In this document: positions 9,726-25,335 of the stretch, piece after piece
How the letters are laid out: each line of letters starts with the position of its first letter
Position numbering within the stretch: the stretch's first letter is position 1
Assembly (NCBI GenBank): GCA_013388985.1
Contig: JACAEF010000036.1
Coordinates: 1 to 37,928, forward strand
DNA: 37,928 nucleotides
Direction of reading: 5' to 3'
Source: Rhodocyclaceae bacterium
GTDB lineage: Bacteria > Pseudomonadota > Gammaproteobacteria > Burkholderiales > Rhodocyclaceae
The notes under the pieces: model-generated
What the model was told of the DNA's origin: nothing
Databases searched by the model: none
Seen by the model: only the letters and a program-made list of their open reading frames with translations
Position numbers and translations under genes: made by a program

Positions 9726-11060
9726 GTGGCCACAACGAGCGATCAAGCCATTACGCTAGGTAAATCCGGCAAGTTCGGAGATCTCTGGCGCAGATTGTGG
9801 TTTCTGCTGGGGGCACTTGTCGTCTACCGGATTGGTGCTCATATTCCCGTGCCCGGAATCGATCCCGTCAGGCTTGCTGAGTTATTCAACTCCCAGCAAG
9901 GCGGGATTCTAGGTGTTTTCAACCTGTTCTCTGGTGGCGCACTTTCGCGGTTCACCATTTTTGCTCTAGGGATCATGCCCTACATCTCTTCGTCGATCAT
10001 CATGCAATTGATGACGATCGCTGTTCCTGCTCTGGAGCAGTTGAAGAAGGAAGGGGAGGCTGGGCGCAGAAAGATCACCCAATACACGCGTTATGGCACG
10101 GTCGCACTGGCTCTGTTTCAAGGCATAGGCATTGCAATTGCCTTGGAAACACAGCAAGGACTGGTACTCGATCCAGGCATCATGTTCCGTTTGACGACTG
10201 TGATGACCTTGGTTACCGGCACCATGTTCTTGATGTGGCTAGGAGAACAGATCACTGAACGTGGTTTGGGTAATGGTATTTCGATCATCATCTTCGCAGG
10301 GATAGCGGCTGGGTTACCGAATGCGCTGGGTGGTTTGTTCGAACTCGTTCGCACGGGTGCCATGCATCCATTGACGGCCATCGTCATCTGCATCCTGGTG
10401 GTGGTGGTCACCGGCTTCGTTGTCTTTGTCGAACGCGGACAGCGCAAGATCCTTGTTAATTATGCGAAGCGTCAAGTAGGCAACAAGATCTATGGTGGTC
10501 AAAGTTCCCATCTACCGCTCAAGTTGAATATGGCGGGTGTGATCCCACCAATCTTTGCGTCATCGATCATCCTGTTCCCGGCTACTGCAGCCGGCTGGTT
10601 TGGTGCAAGCGGAGGAATGACCTGGCTCAAGGACATTGCTGCGACACTCTCTCCTGGCCAGCCGATCTACGTGCTGCTCTATGCAGCTGCGATCGTATTC
10701 TTCTGTTTCTTTTATACCGCCTTGGTGTTCAACTCCAAAGAAACTGCCGAGAATCTCAAGAAGAGCGGCGCTTTCGTACCTGGTTACCGCCCAGGCGAGC
10801 AGACCGCACGTTACATCGATAAGATCTTGATGCGTCTGACTTTGATTGGTTCGATCTATGTCACGCTGGTCTGCCTGTTGCCAGAGTTCCTGATATTGAA
10901 ATGGAATGTTCCCTTCTATTTCGGGGGCACGTCACTTCTGATCATAGTTGTCGTAACGATGGATTTCATGGCGCAAGTCCAGGCTTATCTGATGTCGCAC
11001 CAGTATGAGAGCCTGTTGAGGAAAGCCAATTTCAAAGGTACGGGTTTGCCCGTTCGTTGA
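9726..11060 (+). CDS. secY: Preprotein translocase subunit SecY
   Basis: The 444-residue product is the channel subunit of SecYEG in the inner membrane. Ten hydrophobic segments are visible. Known SecY elements are present: [13 protein letters not shown] in the first periplasmic stretch, [17 protein letters not shown] in TM2, [19 protein letters not shown], the cytoplasmic [19 protein letters not shown] loop and [17 protein letters not shown]. The start is GTG with GGGGA upstream. As in most bacteria it sits at the end of the spc operon, after rplO. Confidence 0.99.
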   Translation: MATTSDQAITLGKSGKFGDLWRRLWFLLGALVVYRIGAHIPVPGIDPVRLAELFNSQQGGILGVFNLFSGGALSRFTIFALGIMPYISSSIIMQLMTIAVPALEQLKKEGEAGRRKITQYTRYGTVALALFQGIGIAIALETQQGLVLDPGIMFRLTTVMTLVTGTMFLMWLGEQITERGLGNGISIIIFAGIAAGLPNALGGLFELVRTGAMHPLTAIVICILVVVVTGFVVFVERGQRKILVNYAKRQVGNKIYGGQSSHLPLKLNMAGVIPPIFASSIILFPATAAGWFGASGGMTWLKDIAATLSPGQPIYVLLYAAAIVFFCFFYTALVFNSKETAENLKKSGAFVPGYRPGEQTARYIDKILMRLTLIGSIYVTLVCLLPEFLILKWNVPFYFGGTSLLIIVVVTMDFMAQVQAYLMSHQYESLLRKANFKGTGLPVR

Positions 11061-11079
11061 GCTGGATTCGCGGGGTTCG

Positions 11080-11298
11080 ATGGCAAAAGAAGATGTAATT
11101 GAAATGCAAGGCGAGGTTCTGGAGAACCTCCCGAACGCTACGTTTCGAGTCAAACTGGAAAATGGGCATGTAGTCTTGGGGCACATTTCCGGGAAAATGC
11201 GGATGCATTACATCCGCATCCTTCCTGGTGACAAGGTGACGGTTCAGCTGACACCCTACGACTTCAACAAGGCGCGCATCGTATTCCGGGCAAAGTAG
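11080..11298 (+). CDS. infA: Translation initiation factor IF-1
   Basis: The 72-residue product is a single S1-type OB fold: [20 protein letters not shown], then [20 protein letters not shown] and the [13 protein letters not shown] tail. IF-1 occupies the ribosomal A site during initiation. The position between secY and rpmJ is the common betaproteobacterial arrangement. Confidence 0.98.
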   Translation: MAKEDVIEMQGEVLENLPNATFRVKLENGHVVLGHISGKMRMHYIRILPGDKVTVQLTPYDFNKARIVFRAK

Positions 11299-11326
11299 AA
11301 ACCATTGAAAATTTCTGGAGAACAAA

Positions 11327-11440
11327 ATGAGAGTTCAAGCATCCGTCAAGCGCATTTGCCGTAAATGCAAAATCATTCGCCGGCATAACGTGGTACGTGT
11401 CATTTGCTCGGATCCGCGCCACAAGCAGCGCCAAGGTTGA
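11327..11440 (+). CDS. rpmJ: 50S ribosomal protein L36 (zinc-binding type)
   Basis: A 37-codon frame, ATG at 11327 and TGA at 11438-11440, encodes [20 protein letters not shown] and continues to [11 protein letters not shown]. Cys11, Cys14, Cys27 and His32 form the zinc site of the classic L36. GGAG in the 28-base gap after infA serves as ribosome-binding site. Confidence 0.97.
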   Translation: MRVQASVKRICRKCKIIRRHNVVRVICSDPRHKQRQG

Positions 11441-11465
11441 GTTTAGATCGCGATCCCCATATAAT
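11437..11465 (+). promoter_or_regulatory. Probable alpha-operon promoter upstream of rpsM
   Basis: TTGAGT (11437-11442) and a perfect TATAAT (11460-11465) are separated by 17 bp. The -35 element matches four of six consensus bases. The -35 overlaps the rpmJ stop codon. The start site would fall near 11472, leaving a short leader before rpsM that includes a 5-bp hairpin (11469-11473 with 11481-11485). The placement matches the alpha-operon promoter of E. coli. Confidence 0.65.
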
Positions 11466-11518
11466 TCTCGGTTTCCCCCGAACCGGCTTAGGCAATATCA
11501 GACTCTGAAGGTAAGCGT

Positions 11519-11884
11519 ATGGCCCGTATTGCAGGCGTAAATATTCCGAATCACCAACACACCGAGATTGCCCTGACGGCGATCTATGGAATCGGGCGTT
11601 CTCGCGCGCAGAAGATTTGTGACGCGGCGGGTGTGGCCCGAACAGCCAAAATCAAAGACCTGACCGAGACAGAGATGGACCGGCTGCGTGAAGAAGTTGC
11701 CAAGTTCACGGTCGAGGGCGATCTGCGGCGCGAGGTCACGATGAGCATCAAGCGCCTGATGGATCTTGGCTGTTATCGGGGTGTGCGGCATCGCCGTGGT
11801 CTGCCCGTACGCGGTCAGCGTACCCGTACGAACGCACGCACGCGCAAGGGTCCGCGCAAATCGGTTGCGGGCAGCAAGAAATAA
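11519..11884 (+). CDS. rpsM: 30S ribosomal protein S13
   Basis: The 121-residue product begins [20 protein letters not shown] and has [12 protein letters not shown], the [20 protein letters not shown] block and the basic [15 protein letters not shown] tail that contacts P-site tRNA. The GAAGG element precedes the ATG. It is the first gene of the alpha operon, and its codon use is visibly more GC-rich than that of the spc genes. Confidence 0.98.
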   Translation: MARIAGVNIPNHQHTEIALTAIYGIGRSRAQKICDAAGVARTAKIKDLTETEMDRLREEVAKFTVEGDLRREVTMSIKRLMDLGCYRGVRHRRGLPVRGQRTRTNARTRKGPRKSVAGSKK

Positions 11885-11903
11885 TCGGGCAGGATAATCA
11901 GAC

Positions 11904-12293
11904 ATGGTCAAACCGACAAGCAAAATTCGCAAGAAGGTCAAGAAGAACGTGGCGGACGGCATTGCCCACGTTCATGCTTCTTTCAACAATACCATCATTA
12001 CCATTACGGATCGTCAAGGCAATGCATTGTCTTGGGCGACATCTGGAGGCGCAGGATTCAAGGGTTCGAGGAAATCGACGCCCTTTGCCGCCCAGGTTGC
12101 GGCAGAAGCCGCCGGCAAGGCGGCGCAGGAGTGCGGCATCAAGAACCTCGAAGTCCGTATCAAGGGCCCCGGCCCGGGTCGAGAGTCCGCTGTGCGCGCC
12201 CTGAATGCCCTCGGTATCAAAATCAGCAGTATTACCGACATCACGCCGATTCCGCACAATGGGTGCCGGCCGCCCAAACGGCGCCGCATCTGA
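11904..12293 (+). CDS. rpsK: 30S ribosomal protein S11
   Basis: The 129-residue product shows the S11 hallmarks [40 protein letters not shown], and the end [15 protein letters not shown]11 forms the 30S platform with S18 and S6. AGGA lies in the 19-base gap after rpsM. Confidence 0.98.
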   Translation: MVKPTSKIRKKVKKNVADGIAHVHASFNNTIITITDRQGNALSWATSGGAGFKGSRKSTPFAAQVAAEAAGKAAQECGIKNLEVRIKGPGPGRESAVRALNALGIKISSITDITPIPHNGCRPPKRRRI

Positions 12294-12326
12294 GCCCGGA
12301 AAGAGCAATCTAGGAGAAATAGCCAA

Positions 12327-12956
12327 GTGGCCCGCAATCTTGATCCAAAATGCCGTCAATGTCGCCGTGAGGGAGAGAAGCTGTTCCTCAAGGGTGAAAA
12401 GTGCTTCACTGATAAGTGCTCGATCGAGCGCCGTTCTTATGCGCCAGGCCAACACGGTCAAAAATCTGGTCAGCGCCTGTCGGGCTATGGTCAGCAGCTG
12501 CGCGAAAAGCAAAAGATCCGCCGCATCTACGGCATCCTCGAGCGTCAATTCCGCAAGACCTTCGTAGAAGCGGATCGTCGCAAGGGACAGACCGGTGAAA
12601 ATCTGCTGCAGCTGCTCGAAGGGCGTCTCGACTCGGTGGCCTACCGCATGGGGTTCGGTATTTCACGCGCCGAAGCGCGCCAGATCGTTCGCCACAACGG
12701 CGTTCTTGTCAATGGCAAGCGCGTCAATATCCCTTCCTATAACTTGAGTCCCGGCGATGTGGTCCAGCTGACCGATGCTGCCCGCGCTCATCTGCGAGTC
12801 AAGGCTGCGCTCGAGGCGGCTGAATCGCGAGGCTTTCCCGAATGGGTCGAAGTCGACGTCAAGGCCGGCAAGGGTGTGTTCAAGGCCTATCCAGCGCGCG
12901 AGGATCTGCCCCCTTCGATCAAGGAAGGTCTGGTCGTCGAGCTGTATTCGCGCTAA
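12327..12956 (+). CDS. rpsD: 30S ribosomal protein S4 (zinc-cysteine type)
   Basis: The 209-residue product has four N-terminal cysteines (9, 12, 26, 31), the C+ zinc form of S4, then [19 protein letters not shown] and an S4 RNA-binding domain (residues about 97-160). S4 nucleates 30S assembly and in E. coli represses the alpha operon. The start is GTG with TAGGAG at 12311-12316, a choice that fixes the N-terminus as [12 protein letters not shown]. Confidence 0.98.
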   Translation: MARNLDPKCRQCRREGEKLFLKGEKCFTDKCSIERRSYAPGQHGQKSGQRLSGYGQQLREKQKIRRIYGILERQFRKTFVEADRRKGQTGENLLQLLEGRLDSVAYRMGFGISRAEARQIVRHNGVLVNGKRVNIPSYNLSPGDVVQLTDAARAHLRVKAALEAAESRGFPEWVEVDVKAGKGVFKAYPAREDLPPSIKEGLVVELYSR

Positions 12957-13019
12957 TTTCATCCCCGCGTGCGCCCGAGGTGCTGCCTTGGGCGCATTGA
13001 TTTCTTTTGAGGAACGAAG

Positions 13020-14009
13020 ATGCAATTTCAAGCGCTATTGAAGCCCCGCATCATCGATGTTCAGGCCTTGTCCCCCGTCCATGCCCGTGTCGTCATGGAA
13101 CCTTTCGAACGCGGCTTCGGCCATACTTTGGGGAACGCCCTGCGTCGTATCCTGCTTTCTTCGATGCCAGGAGCAGCGCCTACCGAGATCACCATCGAGG
13201 GCGTCTTGCACGAATATTCGACTCTGGAAGGTGTGCGTGAAGATGTCGTCGATATCATGCTCAATCTCAAGGGCGTGGTCATGCGCCTGCACAATCGTGC
13301 TGAAACCACGCTGACTCTGGCCAAAAAGAGCGAGGGGACCGAAACGGTCGTGACCGCCGCTGACATCGAGGCGAATCACGATATCGAGATCATCAATCCT
13401 GATCATGTGATCGCCCACCTCGCGCCTGGCGGCAAACTGAACATGCAGATCAAGGTCGAAACCGGTCGTGGCTACGTTCCCGCCAACGCACGGTCTGCCA
13501 GCAAGGAGAACAAAGCGATCGGCCGTATCCTCATGGACGCCTCGTTCAGCCCGGTGCGCCGTGTCAGTTACCAAGTCGAGGCGGCCCGCGTCGAACAACG
13601 CACCGATCTGGACAAGCTGGTAATCGATATCGAGACCAATGGGGCCATCGATCCCGAAGAGGCCATCCGTTATGCGGCAGGAATCCTGATGGATCAGCTC
13701 TCGGTGTTCTCCGATCTGGAAGGCACGCCAGTGTCCGTCGAAACGCCGAAGCAATCCGCCATCGATCCGATTCTGCTGCATCCCGTCGATGATCTGGAAC
13801 TGACCGTTCGTTCGGCGAATTGTCTGAAAGCTGAAAACATCTACTACATCGGCGATCTGATCCAGCGCACGGAGACCGAGCTTCTCAAGACACCCAACCT
13901 CGGGCGCAAGTCGCTCAACGAGATCAAGGAAGTCCTTGCCTCACGCGGTTTGTCCTTGGGTATGAAGCTGGAGAACTGGCCTCCGCCCGGGCTGGCGAAA
14001 ATGGGCTGA
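13020..14009 (+). CDS. rpoA: DNA-directed RNA polymerase subunit alpha
   Basis: The 329-residue product contains the assembly domain (residues 1 to about 235, with [20 protein letters not shown]) and the C-terminal domain (about 250-329, with [19 protein letters not shown] and [14 protein letters not shown]), which contacts UP elements and activators. GAGGAA precedes the ATG. It lies 63 bases after rpsD in the alpha operon. Confidence 0.99.
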   Translation: MQFQALLKPRIIDVQALSPVHARVVMEPFERGFGHTLGNALRRILLSSMPGAAPTEITIEGVLHEYSTLEGVREDVVDIMLNLKGVVMRLHNRAETTLTLAKKSEGTETVVTAADIEANHDIEIINPDHVIAHLAPGGKLNMQIKVETGRGYVPANARSASKENKAIGRILMDASFSPVRRVSYQVEAARVEQRTDLDKLVIDIETNGAIDPEEAIRYAAGILMDQLSVFSDLEGTPVSVETPKQSAIDPILLHPVDDLELTVRSANCLKAENIYYIGDLIQRTETELLKTPNLGRKSLNEIKEVLASRGLSLGMKLENWPPPGLAKMG

Positions 14010-14089
14010 ATCTCACTCACGACGACAATCAACCGGCCGCTTGCCGTTCGACGTAAGCGGCGGCCGCAAAAAAGTGAAAGGAAAATCGA

Positions 14090-14485
14090 ATGCGTCACGG
14101 AAATGGCCTGCGGAAACTGAACCGCACCTCGTCCCATCGTCAGGCGATGTTGCGCAACATGGCGGTTGCACTGTTGCGCCATGAAGCCATCAAGACCACG
14201 TTGCCCAAGGCGAAAGAATTGCGCCGGGTCGTCGAACCGCTGATAACCCTCGGTAAGAAACCGTCGCTTGCCAACCGTCGCTTGGCCTTCGACCGTTTGC
14301 GCGATCGTCAGATCGTCGTCAAGATCTTCGACGAACTCGGTCCGCGATACGCCAACCGAAACGGCGGTTATCTGCGCATCCTCAAGATGGGATTCCGGGT
14401 CGGCGACAATGCGCCGATGGCGTATGTCGAGCTTCTCGACCGGCCTGAACAGCCTGTTGAGGAAGCGCCGACGGTCGAGGAGTGA
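14090..14485 (+). CDS. rplQ: 50S ribosomal protein L17
   Basis: The 131-residue product begins [20 protein letters not shown] and has [20 protein letters not shown] and [20 protein letters not shown], the L17 pattern; the acidic tail [12 protein letters not shown] is slightly longer than in E. coli (127). AAAGGA precedes the ATG. It is the last gene of the ribosomal cluster and is followed by a strong terminator. Confidence 0.98.
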   Translation: MRHGNGLRKLNRTSSHRQAMLRNMAVALLRHEAIKTTLPKAKELRRVVEPLITLGKKPSLANRRLAFDRLRDRQIVVKIFDELGPRYANRNGGYLRILKMGFRVGDNAPMAYVELLDRPEQPVEEAPTVEE

Positions 14486-14554
14486 GCGATCGATTCGCGT
14501 CACGTTAGGAATCGCTGCTTAGCGAGGGCGGCCTTGCCCGTCCATGACCGAATT

Positions 14555-14586
14555 CAAAGCCCCCGTTGCGGGGCTTTGTCTTTTTT
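14555..14586 (+). terminator. Intrinsic terminator after rplQ
   Basis: A 9-bp stem (14555-14563 with 14570-14578) with a 6-base loop is followed by a run of six Ts at 14581-14586. It ends the alpha operon and could also protect the convergent Smr gene, whose stop lies at 14603. Confidence 0.85.
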
Positions 14587-14602
14587 CAGCAATTCGTTCC
14601 GT

Positions 14603-18657
<4,055 letters not shown>

Positions 18658-18729
18658 GCACGCATTCCAAAGCGTGCAAGAAACTCGGCGCTGGCTAAAC
18701 GGCACCCCGCATGGTGGGATAATGGCGAC

Positions 18730-19335
18730 ATGCGTACCTTCATCTTCCTGGGCGGCATGCTCGCCTCCGCAGTGGCCAGCGCCGCCGGCATCGATCAGCT
18801 CAAAGCCTTCTGGGCGAACACCCAGTCGGCACAGGGGACGTTCGTTCAGACCGTCGTCGCCAAATCCGGCAGAAAGCCGCAGCATTCGAGCGGTAGTTTC
18901 GCGCTCGCGCGGCCCGGCAAACTGCGCTGGGCGTATGAAAAACCGATGCGTCTGTTGCTGGTGGCCGATGGCGAGAAGCTCTGGACCTATGACATCGATC
19001 TGAATCAGGTCACGGTCGGCAAGATCGACAAGGCGCTGGGCGCCAGTCCGGCGGCGCTCCTGACCGGCGAGGCGCTCGACAGGCATTACACGCTCACCGA
19101 GGCCGGTACGGCGGACGGGCTGGAGATCGTCGATGCCGTGCCGAAGGAGGCCGACAGCAGCTTCGCCCGCGTGCGCATCGGGCTGGCCAACAACCTGCCG
19201 CGCCTGATGGAGGTGCAGGACAACTTCGGCCAGACCACGACGCTACTGTTTACCGAATTGCAACCGAACCCGTCATTGCCTAAGGATGTCTTCCGCTTCG
19301 TGCCCCCGAAGGGCGCGGACGTCGTCGGACAATGA
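18730..19335 (+). CDS. lolA: Outer-membrane lipoprotein carrier protein LolA
   Basis: The 201-residue product has a cleavable signal peptide (about 1-19, ending AVASA) and the LolA fold: QAKGTF-like SAQGTFVQTVVAKSGRKPQ, SSGSFALARPGKLRWAYEKP, and later RIGLANNLPRLMEVQDNFGQ. LolA ferries lipoproteins across the periplasm from LolCDE to LolB. The ftsK-lolA-rarA order is common in beta- and gammaproteobacteria. The Shine-Dalgarno is weak. Its stop overlaps the rarA start by 4 bases (ATGA). Confidence 0.95.
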   Translation: MRTFIFLGGMLASAVASAAGIDQLKAFWANTQSAQGTFVQTVVAKSGRKPQHSSGSFALARPGKLRWAYEKPMRLLLVADGEKLWTYDIDLNQVTVGKIDKALGASPAALLTGEALDRHYTLTEAGTADGLEIVDAVPKEADSSFARVRIGLANNLPRLMEVQDNFGQTTTLLFTELQPNPSLPKDVFRFVPPKGADVVGQ

Positions 19336-20645
19336 GCGATCTGTTCGCCACCACGCCGCATGCGCCGCTGGCCGAAGTCTTGCGGCCGAGAACCCTCGAT
19401 GAGGTGATCGGCCAGCAGCACCTGCTGGGCCCCGGCAAGCCTCTGCGGCTCGCCTTCGAATCCGGGCGTCCGCATTCGATGATCCTCTGGGGGCCGCCGG
19501 GCGTGGGCAAGACGACGCTCGCGCGATTGATGGCGGACGCCTTCGACGCCGAGTTCATCGCGCTCTCGGCCGTGTTCTCGGGCGTCAAGGACATCCGCGC
19601 CGCGGTCGAACAGGCGCAGCTGACGCTGGCGCAAACGGGCCGGCGCACGCTCTTGTTCGTCGATGAGGTGCATCGCTTCAACAAGGCGCAGCAGGACGCC
19701 TTCCTGCCCTACGTCGAGCAGGGCCTGTTGACCTTCATCGGCGCGACGACCGAGAACCCTTCGTTCGAAGTCAATTCCGCGCTGCTCTCGCGCGCGGCGG
19801 TGTATGTGCTCAAGCCATTGACGGCGGATGAGCTGCGCGAACTGTTCCAGCGCGCCCAGGCACGCGCCTTCCCCGATCTCGAGTTTGCGCCGGAGGCGGT
19901 CGACCGCATCGTCGGCCATGCCGATGGCGATGCGCGGCGCCTCTTGAACGTGCTCGAAACCCTGCGCACGGCGGCGCAGGCAGCAGGGTGCCGTGTCGTC
20001 AGCGCCGACTTTCTGGAGCAGGCGCTAGCAAGCGATCTGCGCCGTTTCGACAAGGGCGGCGACGCCTTCTACGATCAGATCTCGGCGCTGCACAAGTCGG
20101 TGCGTGGTTCCAATCCCGACGCATCGCTCTACTGGTTCTGCCGCATGCTCGATGGCGGTGCCGATCCGCTGTATCTGGCGCGGCGCATCATCCGCATGGC
20201 CTCGGAGGACATCGGGCTGGCCGATCCGCGCGCGCTCTCGATCGCGCTCGAAGCCGCACAGACTTACGAGCGGCTCGGCTCGCCGGAAGGCGAGCTGGCG
20301 CTGGCCAACGCCGTGATCTACATGGCGGTGGCGCCGAAGTCGAACGCGGGCTATGTCGCTTACGGCGCGGCGCGACGCTTCGTCGCCCAAGACCAGAGCC
20401 GCCCGGTGCCGGAGCACCTGCGCAACGCACCGACGAAGCTGATGAAAGAACTCGGTTTCGGCCGCGAATACCGCTATGCGCACGACGAACCGGAAGCCTA
20501 TGCGGCGGGGGAGAACTACTTTCCAGAAGGCATGCCGAAGGTGGAGTGGTACCGCCCGACGCCGCGCGGGCTGGAGCAGAAGATTGGCGAGAAACTCGCC
20601 CACCTGCGCGCGCTCGACGCGCAGGCAAAGCGTCGGAAAGCTTAG
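19332..20645 (+). CDS. rarA: Replication-associated recombination protein A (AAA+ ATPase)
   Basis: The 437-residue product (also called MgsA, related to Werner-interacting WRNIP1) shows LRPRTLDEVIGQQHLLGPGK, Walker A GPPGVGKTTLARLM, Walker B LLFVDEVHRFNKAQQDAFLP, sensor 1 GATTENPSFEVNSALLSR, and the C-terminal oligomerisation region with SEDIGLADPRAL. It acts at stalled forks and with single-strand-binding protein. It is translationally coupled to lolA, and its stop is 13 bases from that of the convergent phytase-like gene. Confidence 0.97.
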   Translation: MSDLFATTPHAPLAEVLRPRTLDEVIGQQHLLGPGKPLRLAFESGRPHSMILWGPPGVGKTTLARLMADAFDAEFIALSAVFSGVKDIRAAVEQAQLTLAQTGRRTLLFVDEVHRFNKAQQDAFLPYVEQGLLTFIGATTENPSFEVNSALLSRAAVYVLKPLTADELRELFQRAQARAFPDLEFAPEAVDRIVGHADGDARRLLNVLETLRTAAQAAGCRVVSADFLEQALASDLRRFDKGGDAFYDQISALHKSVRGSNPDASLYWFCRMLDGGADPLYLARRIIRMASEDIGLADPRALSIALEAAQTYERLGSPEGELALANAVIYMAVAPKSNAGYVAYGAARRFVAQDQSRPVPEHLRNAPTKLMKELGFGREYRYAHDEPEAYAAGENYFPEGMPKVEWYRPTPRGLEQKIGEKLAHLRALDAQAKRRKA

Positions 20646-20658
20646 GGTCTGTTCTCAC

Positions 20659-22104
20659 TCATGCGCCGGCGGCGCGGCGCCGTGACCTCATCAAGCCGAG
20701 CAATCCGAGTCCTGCGAACGCAAGGCTGAAAGTCCCGGGCTCGGGAATGTGCTGCTGCTCGAAAGGACCGAGCCCAAGCCCTGCCAGATCGGCATCCGAG
20801 AACTTGAACACGTAGAAGAGGTTGTCGTAAGGCTGGCCGCCGAAGTCGTAGAGGAAATCGTTGTCGTTGGCGAGGTAGAGCGTGTGATACAAGATGCCAT
20901 CCTCGACGATGTCCTGCCCGAATGCGATGCCCTCCAGCTTGGCGGGGATTTTGTCGTCGGTAATGCCGAAAGCATTGAGCGCCGACTTGATGTCGAGGAA
21001 TAGTTTCTTTGTCGGCGCCTTGGCCAGCAACGCAGCCTGGCCAGACAGATTCGTGACATCTTCTGCACCTGTCAAATCGACCGCCCAGATTTGTTTGATT
21101 TTCGCATCCGAACCGTCGCCCATGCCCTTGCCGTCGCGTTCGAGGACGAGGAGCTGGTGATCGTTGAGCGCCAGGATCTCGCTGCTGTTGTAGCTCTTGC
21201 TGCCGATGACGTTGTTGTAGGCATACTGTTTGGTCGCGCCGCTGGCGATGTCGATCGTCACGATGCGGTTGGCCTTGGCGCCATCGCCGCCATCCTGTAG
21301 TAACGCGCTTTGCATGAACCCGATCAGGGTCTTGCCATCTGGCGTGATGGCAAGGCCCTCCATGCCCTTGTTCGCTACGCGGCCTGAGGTGTTGCTGCTG
21401 ATCTCGGCGGCTCCGTTGGCGCTCAGGTTGGCAACTGCCAGGTTGGCAGGCAAAGCGAAAGTGCGGATGCGTTCGCCGGTGGCACGATCGAACTGGTAGA
21501 TATAGGGGCCATATTCGTCGGCGATGAAGACGCTCTTACCATCATTTGAGACGCGCAAGGCTTCAGGATCAAACCGGGCATTGTTGGGATTGAGCGAATT
21601 CCCAGCCGCGAATCCATCCGAACGGCCAGTGAAATAATACTTCCCGTTCGAATTCAGGGCCGGCGTGCCATCGGGCAGGCCAGGCGTATTGCCGTAGTTG
21701 AGAGGGGTGCTGCTGTAGAGGAGTGTCGTGCCGGTCAGCGTGGGCGTCAGGCTGTAGCTGTAGGCGCCGCTGCTGTAGGTTTGCTGCAAGGCAAGATTCA
21801 ATGTTTGAAAGCGCGCGATATACGAGGTCGTGTTGTCGACGAGGTTGCCGTTGGTGTAGGACGTGGCATTCGGACCGCGATCGGGAAGAGCCAGGAAGGT
21901 GGTGCCCCCTGCCCAGGCGAGGCCGGAACCGAGGCCGCCCAGCAAATTCGCACTGACACCGCTTTCCAGCGTATTGGTCAGCCCGGAAAGGTCCGAGGCG
22001 GCGCCATCGAGGCCGCCGATGGCGATCAGGGAAATATTGGCGGCGTGAGCCGATGGGGCGCTGAGCGCCAGGGAAAGACATCCGAGGGCGAAAATCTTGC
22101 GCAT
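20659..22104 (-). CDS. Secreted PEP-CTERM protein, phytase-like esterase family
   Basis: The 481-residue product begins with a signal peptide (1 to about 21, ending SAHA). The bulk matches the esterase-like activity of phytase family, a beta-propeller-type domain: GLGSGLAWAGGTTFLALPDRG, FDPEALRVSNDGKSVFIADE, and NKGMEGLAITPDGKTLIGFM. The C-terminus is a PEP-CTERM sorting tag: PEPGTFSLAFAGLGLLGLM followed by RSRRR. Such tags are cut by an exosortase, none of which is in this window. The natural substrate is unknown; phytate or other phosphoesters are only suggested by the family name. It diverges from serS across 236 bases. Confidence 0.85.
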   Translation of the reverse strand: MRKIFALGCLSLALSAPSAHAANISLIAIGGLDGAASDLSGLTNTLESGVSANLLGGLGSGLAWAGGTTFLALPDRGPNATSYTNGNLVDNTTSYIARFQTLNLALQQTYSSGAYSYSLTPTLTGTTLLYSSTPLNYGNTPGLPDGTPALNSNGKYYFTGRSDGFAAGNSLNPNNARFDPEALRVSNDGKSVFIADEYGPYIYQFDRATGERIRTFALPANLAVANLSANGAAEISSNTSGRVANKGMEGLAITPDGKTLIGFMQSALLQDGGDGAKANRIVTIDIASGATKQYAYNNVIGSKSYNSSEILALNDHQLLVLERDGKGMGDGSDAKIKQIWAVDLTGAEDVTNLSGQAALLAKAPTKKLFLDIKSALNAFGITDDKIPAKLEGIAFGQDIVEDGILYHTLYLANDNDFLYDFGGQPYDNLFYVFKFSDADLAGLGLGPFEQQHIPEPGTFSLAFAGLGLLGLMRSRRRAAGA

Positions 22105-22163
22105 GATGGAGACGAATGTGGTTGAGGACGAAGCGCAACATAGCGTTTGGTCTTTTCAATTCC

Positions 22164-22181
22164 ATGACGGCTTCGTTACGG
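22164..22181 (-). promoter_or_regulatory. Possible Pho box before the phytase-like gene
   Basis: On the minus strand the bases read CCGTAAC, GAAG, CCGTCAT: two 7-base repeats at an 11-base period, as in the PhoB consensus (CTGTCAT repeated with a 4-base spacer). I count 12 of 18 matches. It lies 60-77 bases before the start codon. Suggestive only. Confidence 0.3.
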
Positions 22182-22283
22182 CAAAAAAATGCACAGTTGG
22201 GCAAGGTGATGGCGTCACTTCGTCTTGGGCCAGATCGTTGTGGTCAGATACCCTTTAGCGCCGGCATTGGCTTTCCTTCGTAA

Positions 22284-25038
<2,755 letters not shown>

Positions 25039-25068
25039 GCGATGGATGTTCCCTGTCGGGATGGGAGG

Positions 25069-25074
25069 TATAAT
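25069..25074 (+). promoter_or_regulatory. -10 element of the tRNA-Ser promoter
   Basis: TATAAT ends 11 bases before the mature tRNA 5-prime end, with a GC-rich discriminator (CACCGGCG) typical of stringently controlled stable-RNA promoters. The -35 region is a weak match. It lies antisense to the very start of the mltF frame. Confidence 0.6.
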
Positions 25075-25085
25075 CACCGGCGCCC

Positions 25086-25178
25086 GGAGAGGTACCGAAG
25101 TGGTCATAACGGCGCCGACTCGAAATCGGATGGTCAGGGAAACCTGGCACAAGGGTTCGAATCCCTTCCTCTCCGCCA
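25086..25178 (+). tRNA. tRNA-Ser (anticodon CGA)
   Basis: The acceptor stem GGAGAGG pairs with CCTCTCC, followed by G and an encoded CCA (25176-25178). The anticodon loop CTCGAAA between CCGA and TCGG gives CGA, which reads UCG serine codons. A long variable arm, as expected for tRNA-Ser, and a T arm AAGGG-TTCGAAT-CCCTT are present. Total length with CCA is 93 bases. Confidence 0.95.
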
Positions 25179-25225
25179 GCGCTGCATTATATTCCCCTCC
25201 CTTTCATTAGTTGATTTGATGCTTT

Positions 25226-25246
25226 GTCGAATAATTTTTATTCGAC
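25226..25246. repeat. Hairpin between tRNA-Ser and tusE
   Basis: GTCGAATAA (25226-25234) and TTATTCGAC (25238-25246) form a perfect 9-bp stem with a 3-base loop. It could stop tRNA transcription, though no clean T-run follows. A 16-bp perfect palindrome, ATTTTATGCATAAAAT, lies at 25254-25269 next to it. Confidence 0.55.
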
Positions 25247-25266
25247 GCCGGGAATTTTATGCATAA

Positions 25267-25291
25267 AATCTTGACTAAATAGGTCAAGTAA
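25267..25291 (+). promoter_or_regulatory. IscR/Rrf2-like operator upstream of tusE
   Basis: The core CTTGAC-N7-GTCAAG (25270-25288) aligns with the IscR type 1 consensus ATASYYGACTRWWWYAGTCRRSTAT at 20 of 25 positions by my count. IscR is an Fe-S-cluster-sensing Rrf2 regulator. The dyad lies 45-69 bases before the tusE ATG and includes a TTGACT that may act as a -35; I cannot place a good -10 after it, while TAAAAT at 25264-25269 is a possible -10 before it. Confidence 0.55.
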
Positions 25292-25335
25292 TAGACCGGG
25301 ACACATACCCCCAACCCTTACAGAGAGGATTTGCA

